Assembly: GCA_013911545.1 (NCBI GenBank)
Contig: JACETA010000004.1
Coordinates: 1-20,627, forward strand
Direction of reading: 5' to 3'
Length of the DNA stretch: 20,627 bases
From: Chloroflexota bacterium
Lineage (GTDB): Bacteria; Chloroflexota; Dehalococcoidia; Lucifugimonadales; Lucifugimonadaceae
The first letter of the stretch is position 1. Every line of letters begins with the position of its first letter. The position numbers were made by a program, and so were the translations under genes. The notes beneath the pieces were generated by a model. That model searched no databases and had not been told where the DNA came from. It saw only the letters and a program-made list of their open reading frames with translations. Below, in pieces: positions 14,960-20,627 of the stretch.

Positions 14960-16518
14960 GTGTTTCTTTAAAAAAACGAGGTTTAAATTCTTCTGAATAT
15001 GTTGAATTGATTAAAATCTTCACTCTTGCTTTAGAAAAACACAAAGATTATATGAATTCTTTAAACGTTTTTCCTGTACCTGATGCTGACACAGGTACTA
15101 ATATGTATGTTTCAATAAAAGGTATACAAGATAGTTTAAAAGAAAATTCAAAATCATATAATTTTGATGAGTTATCAAAAAATATTGCAGATTTTGCATT
15201 GCTTTCAGCTCAAGGCAATAGTGGTTTGTTGGTTGCTCAGCTTTTCAGGGGAATAAATATTGCAATGAAAAATTCAGAAGTATTCGGACTTAAAGAATTA
15301 TCAGAATCTTTGAATAAAACTTATGAATTTGCATACACATCTGTTCATCAGCCCCAAGAGGGCACTATGATAACAATAATGAGAGAATGTGCATCTAAAG
15401 CAAAAGAACTTGCAGATAAAGATATGAGTTTTATTGAAGTTTTCGAAGAGGTATCAAAAATTGCTAAATATTCAACTGATGAAACTATAAATCAAATGGA
15501 ACTTTTAAAACAGGCAAATGTTATTGACTCAGGCGCATATGGCTTTTCAGTAATGTTAGAAGCTGCCAACAATTGCTTAGGTTTAGATAAAAAAGGGAAT
15601 GTTCAATTAAAGTTAGATGGAACTTATTCATTCATACCTAATATTCCAGAAGAACTAAATTTTAATAAAGAATTTTTTCAGGATTCATCTCACGATGATT
15701 GGGGTTATTGTGTTGTTTATGCAATTTCAGGCGAAAAATTAAATACAGAAAAAATTAAAAATGAATTATCAGATAAAGGTAGATCACTGGTAGTATCAGG
15801 TTCTGATACAGTTTGCAAAGTACATATTCATGCAGAAAAACCAGATGAAATTATAAATTTTTCACAAAAATTTGGTGATATATCAAATGAAAATATTTCA
15901 AATATGGATGAACAATTTGATGAAATGAAAAATAGCGTTTCTCAAAAATTCAAAGATGAAATATCAATTATTGCTATTACTTCTGGAGACGGAATAACAG
16001 AATTTTTACAAAAAAATACTTTTGGGACTATAAGATTTTTGACTAATGAAGATTTTTATAAAATGAATGACCATGATTTTAAAGAATTTATTTCATCTTC
16101 TGAAGAAGGGAATATTTTACTAATGGGTAATTCAGAACAATGTATAAATAAAATATCTAATTTTGCTGAAATCAATAAAAGAATTACAACAATAAAATCT
16201 AGCAATGATTCAGAATTAGTATCTTCTATTTTTGCATTTAGCCCAGAAACAGACTTGAAGGAAAATAAAATTAATATTTCTTCTGCATTAGAAGAAAATA
16301 TTTCGATATTTCTTACTGAATCTGATGTAGACAACTTAGATCTCAATAATAAATTAAAAGATTTAGACCAGAGATTTATAACTGTTTTAGGGCATGAAAA
16401 TAAACCTAAATTATCAAAAAAAATTGATGATTATCTTAATAAAAAATTTGATTTAGAAGGTATAGAATTAATTACCCATTCTTCTTCTGAATATGACTTT
16501 ATAGTTTCTGTAGAATAG
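14956..16518 (+). CDS. fakA: Fatty acid kinase subunit FakA (DhaL-domain, YloV family)
   Basis: ATP-dependent kinase that phosphorylates fatty acids presented by FakB proteins, giving acyl-phosphates for phospholipid synthesis. At 520 aa it is close to the usual 540-560. The N-terminal DhaL/Dak2 domain (about 15-205) has FPVPDADTGTNM (39-50) with D43 and D45 for the Mg-nucleotide, SAQGNSG (84-90) and QEGTMITIMREC (134-145). The middle domain has WGYC (249-252, C252) and VHIHAEKP (289-296, H290/H292), matching the Cys and HxH of the YloV/FakA middle domain. The C-terminal third (about 330-520) is the DegV-like domain that meets FakB. The start overlaps rpe by ATGA. The DegV gene directly downstream supports FakA over a dihydroxyacetone kinase role. 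Low-complexity Lys/Asn/Ser content reflects the AT bias. Confidence 0.88.
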   Translation: MSVSLKKRGLNSSEYVELIKIFTLALEKHKDYMNSLNVFPVPDADTGTNMYVSIKGIQDSLKENSKSYNFDELSKNIADFALLSAQGNSGLLVAQLFRGINIAMKNSEVFGLKELSESLNKTYEFAYTSVHQPQEGTMITIMRECASKAKELADKDMSFIEVFEEVSKIAKYSTDETINQMELLKQANVIDSGAYGFSVMLEAANNCLGLDKKGNVQLKLDGTYSFIPNIPEELNFNKEFFQDSSHDDWGYCVVYAISGEKLNTEKIKNELSDKGRSLVVSGSDTVCKVHIHAEKPDEIINFSQKFGDISNENISNMDEQFDEMKNSVSQKFKDEISIIAITSGDGITEFLQKNTFGTIRFLTNEDFYKMNDHDFKEFISSSEEGNILLMGNSEQCINKISNFAEINKRITTIKSSNDSELVSSIFAFSPETDLKENKINISSALEENISIFLTESDVDNLDLNNKLKDLDQRFITVLGHENKPKLSKKIDDYLNKKFDLEGIELITHSSSEYDFIVSVE

Positions 16519-16527
16519 TCATCTCTA

Positions 16528-16556
16528 TTTACAGGGTACTTTCAATCTTGTAAATT
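16528..16556 (+). promoter_or_regulatory. Possible internal promoter before the DegV/FakB gene
   Basis: The 71-base gap after fakA (16519-16589) holds TTTACA at 16528-16533, a 5 of 6 match to a -35 box, then 17 bases and TAAATT at 16551-16556, a 4 of 6 match to a -10 box. This is the only sizeable gap within the otherwise tightly packed plus-strand series from argJ to recG, so an extra promoter for fakB-recG is reasonable. It rests on pattern only. Confidence 0.35.
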
Positions 16557-16589
16557 GTAATAAATAAATAATTCCGTAGGGGGGTTGAA

Positions 16590-17483
16590 ATGTCCATAGC
16601 CATAGTATCTGATAGCGCAAGTGATTTACCAAAAGATATATTGAAAAAATTTAACATAACCGAAGTTCCTGTAAATGTAACATTTGGCGATAAAGTTTAT
16701 AAGGAAAATGTAGATTTAACTGGTGATGAATTTTACAAGAAACTTACTTCAGGTGGCGACTTTCCTACTACATCGCAGCCATCACCTGGTGATTTCGAGA
16801 AAATTTATACAGGTTTATTAAAAAAGCATGATGAAATACTTTCTATCCATATCTCCTCAAAGGTGAGTGGCACATATAACTCTGCAATCCAAGCAGCAGA
16901 TAAAGTTGGAAAAGGTAAAATTACAGTTGTAGACAGCCTAAGCGTATCTATGGGTACTGGTTTAGTAATAATTAAAGTAGCTGAAATGCTTAAAGAGAAA
17001 AAATCGTCAAAAATTAAGGATCTTGAAAAATATGCTAAAGAATTGGTTAGCAAATCAAGAATTATTGTTGCATGTGAAACAGTTGAGTATTTAAAGAGAG
17101 GTGGCCGTGTAAGTTCTGCTGCAGCATTTTTTGGCGGATTGTTAAATGTTAAGCCTGTAATTGGAAATAGAGACGGAGAAGTTATTTCTATTTCAAGGCC
17201 AAGATCTATGGTTAAGGCTTTATCATTCCTTCGTAGAGAGGCTGAAAGCTATAAAAACCACCTAGGTATGGCAGTAATGCAAACAACAGAATCATTTGAT
17301 TCAAGAGCACTTTATAACTCTTTATCCGGTAATCAAGAAGTAAAAGGTAAAAAAGATGACAGTGCCTCAACTAAGAATATGTATGTTGGGAATGTTGTAA
17401 AAGCACAATTTGGTCCTGCAATAGGTGCTCATGCTGGCCCAGGGGCAGTTGGAGTTGCATTTATTGGTGATGCCCCAGATTAG
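16590..17483 (+). CDS. fakB: DegV family fatty-acid-binding protein (FakB type)
   Basis: DegV proteins bind one fatty acid in a buried tunnel; FakB members hand it to FakA for phosphorylation. At 297 aa the length is typical. The N-terminal strand is AIVSDSASDLP (4-14), followed by the lipid-head motif TTSQPSPGDF (60-69), SSKVSGTYNSA (89-99) with S93, VVDSLSVSMGTG (113-124), LKRGGRVSS (168-176), and GPAIGAHAGPGAVGV (275-289) with H281, matching the Thr, Ser and His that contact the fatty-acid carboxylate in characterised FakB. A run of about ten polar residues near 248-260 (KGKKDDSAS) looks like a surface insertion. An AGGGGGG (16578-16584), 5 bases before the ATG, is the strongest G-rich ribosome site in the window. 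Adjacency to fakA makes the FakB role likely; which fatty acid is bound is unknown. Confidence 0.88.
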   Translation: MSIAIVSDSASDLPKDILKKFNITEVPVNVTFGDKVYKENVDLTGDEFYKKLTSGGDFPTTSQPSPGDFEKIYTGLLKKHDEILSIHISSKVSGTYNSAIQAADKVGKGKITVVDSLSVSMGTGLVIIKVAEMLKEKKSSKIKDLEKYAKELVSKSRIIVACETVEYLKRGGRVSSAAAFFGGLLNVKPVIGNRDGEVISISRPRSMVKALSFLRREAESYKNHLGMAVMQTTESFDSRALYNSLSGNQEVKGKKDDSASTKNMYVGNVVKAQFGPAIGAHAGPGAVGVAFIGDAPD

Positions 17484-17495
17484 AAATCTAAAACT

Positions 17496-19607
17496 TTGAA
17501 TAGAAGCCTTGCCAAAGATTTAAATATAAGAAAATCTACAGAATCAAAGTTAAATGATCTTGATATATTTAGCCCTTTAAGTATAGTAAATTATCATCCT
17601 TTTAGATACGCAGATTATACTGACCTAAAAAAGATTTATCAGTGCAAAAAAGATGACAATGTAACAATCTTGGGTAAAGTAGTTAATGTCAAAAAGAATA
17701 ATTTTGGCAAAATGGGTTCATGTTCAGCAACAATAACCGACGATACAGGTTTTTTAGATATTATTTGGTATGGACAACCATATCTGGCATCGAAATATAA
17801 AAAAGGAAAAATAATTTCAGTAAGTGGAAAGATTACAAAGTATAATAATAAGATCCAATTAACAAATCCTGAAACAGAGTTAATTGAGAATAAAAAAATT
17901 GAAAACTTATTAGATGAAAAAATTTTACCTTTTTACTCTTTAAAAGACGTAATTCCTCAAGCAACTTTCAGGAATATTGTAAAAAAATGTCTTGATAAAT
18001 ATAAGGATAAATTTAACGATTATATTCCTGATGTAATTTTAAAAGACACAAATATAATTAATATCAACGATTCATATAGAAATATTCATTTTCCAAAAAA
18101 TATTGAATTATTAGATAAAGCAATTAAACGGTTTACTTTTGAAAAAATGCTTTTTAATCAGATTTATATGTTAACAAGACGAGCTGAAAGAGAGAAAAAA
18201 TTATCTGAGATTAAAATTGAAATAAGAAAAGAAATAATTAATGATTTTAAAAATTATTTTGATTTTGAATTAACCGAAGATCAGTTAATTTCACTCAAAG
18301 AAGTTCTTGATGATTTATCAAAAAATATTCCTATGAGAAGAATGCTTCAGGGCGAAGTAGGTAGCGGTAAAACTTTGGTTGCTTTGATCAGTCTTTTTGC
18401 AGTAATTAACTCAGGATACCAAGGAGCTATGATGGCTCCGACAGAGATATTAGCTGAACAACATTATTTAAATATAATAAAAAATTTTAATGGAAAAAAT
18501 TTTCTTGATTTTGATAAATCTATAAATAAAATTACACTTCCGGGATTATTGAAGAAGGATATTGTTGTTGGTTTATTAACCGGAAGTCAAACAAGTAATT
18601 ATAAGAAATTAATTTATAAACTTATTGAAAATCGTGAAGTTGACTTAGTAATTGGAACTCATACTTTATTTCAAGAAAATTTCAAACCTTATAATTTAAG
18701 TTATGTAGTTATTGATGAACAGCATAGATTTGGTGTAAATCAGAGAGACGAATTACTAAAAAAAACTAAGATACCGCATATTCTTTCTATGTCTGCTACA
18801 CCAATACCAAGAAGTTTAGCATTAACTATTTATGGTGATCTAAATATAAGTTCAATAAAAAATGTTCCTGCTATAAGGAAGCCTATTGAAACTAGATGGT
18901 GTAGAAATGAGGATGAAAAGTTAAATGCTTATAAAAAAGTATTAACTGAGGTAAGTAAGGGGAATCAAGCATTTATTGTATGCCCATTAATTCATAAATC
19001 TGAAAAAATTAATGCTGTCTCAATAGAGGAAATTAGAGAAGATTTATTAGATTCAAATTTTAACAAAATTAAATATGATTTTTTGCATGGAGAAATGGAT
19101 ATAAATGAGAAAAGTCGAATTATGGAAAGCTTTAAAAATAAAAATTTTGACCTACTAATTGCAACTCCAGTAATTGAGGTTGGTGTCGATATTCCTAATG
19201 CGACTTGCATGATAATTGAGTCATCAGACAGGTTTGGAATGGCACAATTGCATCAGATAAGAGGGAGAGTAGGAAGAAGTGATAAGAAAAGTTATTGTTA
19301 TTTATTTACAAGGAACTTGTCAGAAGAATCTGTTGAAAGATTATCTTTATTCAAGAATACTAAAAATGGATTTGATTTAGCTGAAGCAGATTTAAAACTT
19401 CGTGGCCCAGGTGATTATATAGGTAGCAGGCAAAGTGGTGTAAGTGATATTTCTTATAAAATGATTAGCGATGAAGAGACTTTAAAGATTTCTAGAAAAT
19501 GGGCAAAGAGCATTGTATTTAGCAAAATTAAGTTAGGTAGTGAATACAATAACTTAAGAAATGAATACAAAAAAAGATTTAAAGATACTAATTCAGGTTT
19601 ATCTTAA
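17496..19607 (+). CDS. recG: ATP-dependent DNA helicase RecG
   Basis: Double-stranded DNA translocase that remodels stalled forks and branch-migrates Holliday junctions. Its 703 aa match the short RecG form (E. coli has 693). The N-terminal part is the wedge/OB fold (about 55-130; GKVVNVKKNNFG, GFLDIIWYGQPY). Helicase motifs follow: Walker A GEVGSGKT (286-293), APTEILAEQH (314-323), the DEQH box IDEQHRFGV (406-414), SMSATPIPRSLA (431-442), ATPVIEVGVDIP (556-567) and HQIRGRVGR (586-594), then the RecG tail GDYIGSRQSG (639-648). About 20 extra residues (332-354) sit between motif Ia and the LTGS segment. The start is TTG 17496, 12 bases after fakB with no Shine-Dalgarno; the conserved N-terminal region starts soon after, so a much later start is unlikely. 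Its stop interlocks with that of the opposite gene. Confidence 0.96.
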   Translation: MNRSLAKDLNIRKSTESKLNDLDIFSPLSIVNYHPFRYADYTDLKKIYQCKKDDNVTILGKVVNVKKNNFGKMGSCSATITDDTGFLDIIWYGQPYLASKYKKGKIISVSGKITKYNNKIQLTNPETELIENKKIENLLDEKILPFYSLKDVIPQATFRNIVKKCLDKYKDKFNDYIPDVILKDTNIININDSYRNIHFPKNIELLDKAIKRFTFEKMLFNQIYMLTRRAEREKKLSEIKIEIRKEIINDFKNYFDFELTEDQLISLKEVLDDLSKNIPMRRMLQGEVGSGKTLVALISLFAVINSGYQGAMMAPTEILAEQHYLNIIKNFNGKNFLDFDKSINKITLPGLLKKDIVVGLLTGSQTSNYKKLIYKLIENREVDLVIGTHTLFQENFKPYNLSYVVIDEQHRFGVNQRDELLKKTKIPHILSMSATPIPRSLALTIYGDLNISSIKNVPAIRKPIETRWCRNEDEKLNAYKKVLTEVSKGNQAFIVCPLIHKSEKINAVSIEEIREDLLDSNFNKIKYDFLHGEMDINEKSRIMESFKNKNFDLLIATPVIEVGVDIPNATCMIIESSDRFGMAQLHQIRGRVGRSDKKSYCYLFTRNLSEESVERLSLFKNTKNGFDLAEADLKLRGPGDYIGSRQSGVSDISYKMISDEETLKISRKWAKSIVFSKIKLGSEYNNLRNEYKKRFKDTNSGLS

Positions 19608-20497
19608 ATATTAATTTCAAGTAAATCTATTACATTTCTATCAATAATTTTTTTTAGCAGTTCTTCAGAAAAGTTAGGCAGCCTATATTTATCAGCATAA
19701 TTATTTAAATTATTAATACCATTCAAAGTTTGCTCCGGCGTAGTTACAGGCCAGTCAGACCCAAAGAAAACTTTATCTAAAACTCCCCATTCATTAAATA
19801 AATTCATACCTTGCCAAAATGACCATGGTCTATAAAATTGTGCAGATAAATCAGCGTATACATTCTTATGTTTTCTAACTACAGACATGCAGTATTCTTG
19901 CCAAGGATGACCAAGATGAGCAAGTATCATTTTTAGATTTGGAAATACAGTGGCTATTTTATCTATATATCTTGGATGAGAATATTCAAGGGGAGCATTT
20001 TTTACTGGCGAAGTCCCTTGATGAAATATAATAGGTATATTGTCATTTTCAAGTCTTGCATAAAGCTTCATAGCTTCTATTGAATGTGGGTGAAAATCTT
20101 GATAATTAGGCCCTAATTTAATACCTTTAGTTCCTAATTCGTTTAGACATCTTTGATATTCATAATCTAAATTTTTATCCATTGGGTGCAATGACATAAA
20201 TGGAACTATTTTTTTTGGGGATAATTTAGAAACAATTGATGCTATATCATTATGATTAAACTTCTTATCCCATCCCGGGGCAGATAATATTTCTGATTCT
20301 GAATCCCAAGGTTTTCTAGCAATTCCAAAAATAAAACTAATTTTCACTTTTTCCATTGCTTTCAGGTAATCATCAATTGAGTTAGTCAACTTTGTTTTAT
20401 ATTGTGACCCAGATTGCATAGATTCGTCATATCTTTCTTCAGATTTTGGGACTTTATTTTGATGCGATGGTATATGTGTATGTACGTCTGTAATCAT
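19604..20497 (-). CDS. Amidohydrolase-2 family metal-dependent hydrolase
   Basis: A 297-aa TIM-barrel hydrolase of the amidohydrolase-2 group (relatives include ACMSD decarboxylase and lactone hydrolases). The metal ligands are the HxH in ITDVHTHIP (H6, H8), H159 in IIFHQGTSP, H194/H197 in ILAHLGHPW, and D248 in FFGSDWPVTTP. IKLGPNYQDFHP (126-137) is typical of the substrate strand. No signal peptide is seen, so it is probably cytoplasmic. The HxH at residues 6-8 fixes the start at or very near this ATG. The tRNA-Glu 3' end is only 6 bases upstream, leaving no room for a promoter or a normal ribosome site, so it is most likely co-transcribed with the tRNA. Substrate is not inferable; hydrolysis or decarboxylation are both possible in this family. 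Confidence 0.87.
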   Translation of the reverse strand: MITDVHTHIPSHQNKVPKSEERYDESMQSGSQYKTKLTNSIDDYLKAMEKVKISFIFGIARKPWDSESEILSAPGWDKKFNHNDIASIVSKLSPKKIVPFMSLHPMDKNLDYEYQRCLNELGTKGIKLGPNYQDFHPHSIEAMKLYARLENDNIPIIFHQGTSPVKNAPLEYSHPRYIDKIATVFPNLKMILAHLGHPWQEYCMSVVRKHKNVYADLSAQFYRPWSFWQGMNLFNEWGVLDKVFFGSDWPVTTPEQTLNGINNLNNYADKYRLPNFSEELLKKIIDRNVIDLLEINI

Positions 20498-20503
20498 TTT
20501 TTC

Positions 20504-20580
20504 TGGTACCCCGTACGAGATTCGAACTCGTGATCTCCACCTTGAAAGGGTGGCGTGTTAGGCCGCTACACTAACGGGGC
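20504..20580 (-). tRNA. trnE: tRNA-Glu, anticodon UUC, encoded CCA
   Basis: The reverse complement folds into a full cloverleaf of 74 nt plus CCA. The acceptor stem is GCCCCGT with ACGGGGT, giving six Watson-Crick pairs and a G1-U72 wobble. The D stem is GTGT/ACAC with a GG-containing loop. The anticodon stem is CCACC/GGTGG with loop CTTTCAA, so the anticodon is TTC (Glu). The variable loop has five bases, and the T arm is ACGAG, loop TTCGAAT, CTCGT. The discriminator base is A and the CCA is genomically encoded (20506-20504). The amidohydrolase ATG follows after 6 bases, with no terminator between. Confidence 0.97.
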
Positions 20581-20627
20581 TTAACTTTTTTGAAGTATTA
20601 AGGATACAATGCCATATTATTTAATCC

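Noticed and set aside
16056..16346. A 96-codon minus-strand frame inside fakA
   Set aside because: Antisense to the fakA C-terminal domain, low-complexity Ser/Leu/Ile content, no start signal.
20581..20627. Promoter for tRNA-Glu on the minus strand
   Set aside because: TAATAC lies at a suitable distance for a -10 box, but no -35 match is found in the few bases left before the window edge, so it is not called.
1..20627. CRISPR arrays, insertion sequences, phage genes or long direct repeats
   Set aside because: No regularly spaced repeats, transposase/integrase motifs or terminal inverted repeats were found; A/T-runs reflect base composition only.

Overview
The window is a compact, AT-rich (about 30% GC by eye) stretch of bacterial chromosome. 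Almost every base is coding. Adjacent same-strand genes overlap by 1 to 11 bases or are separated by 1 to 12 bases, two convergent pairs overlap by 4 bases, and only two intergenic gaps exceed 50 bases. There is no sign of insertion sequences, phage genes or CRISPR. The dense packing, AT bias and weak or absent Shine-Dalgarno sequences at most starts suggest a streamlined, possibly marine, free-living bacterium. The order rpe - fakA(yloV-like) - degV/fakB - recG resembles the rpe/yloV/recG neighbourhood of Firmicutes and is compatible with a monoderm-type lineage such as a low-GC marine Chloroflexota (SAR202/Dehalococcoidia-like). That placement is inference from gene content; nothing here proves it.

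Region A (1-4685, + strand) is a surface-glycan assembly operon. It holds two GT4 glycosyltransferases (the first cut by the window edge), two GT2 glycosyltransferases (the second ExoA-like with C-terminal membrane helices) and a short monotopic phosphoglycosyl transferase that would start the glycan on a polyprenyl-phosphate carrier. Region B (4682-8409, - strand) converges on it. It encodes an extended-SDR sugar-nucleotide epimerase/dehydratase followed, with an ATGA overlap, by a 936-residue O-antigen ligase/polymerase-type membrane protein. That protein continues into a TPR-like segment and ends in a full FKBP-type peptidyl-prolyl isomerase domain, which is the most unusual object in the window.

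Region C (8496-19607, + strand) starts at a divergent 86-base promoter region that contains an imperfect palindrome with some ARG-box resemblance. It encodes arginine biosynthesis (argJ, argB, argD, argG, argH; argC and the ornithine carbamoyltransferase gene are absent), then ribulose-phosphate 3-epimerase (rpe), fatty-acid kinase FakA, a DegV/FakB fatty-acid-binding protein behind the second intergenic gap, and the RecG branch-migration helicase. With ArgJ recycling acetyl groups, the five arg genes cover every step from glutamate to arginine except the ArgC reduction and the carbamoylation of ornithine. FakA and FakB together would phosphorylate fatty acids for phospholipid synthesis.

Region D (19604-20580, - strand) holds a tRNA-Glu(UUC) gene with an encoded CCA. 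An amidohydrolase-2 family metal-dependent hydrolase begins only six bases after the tRNA 3' end, so the two are probably one transcript. The last 47 bases (20581-20627) contain nothing that can be firmly assigned.
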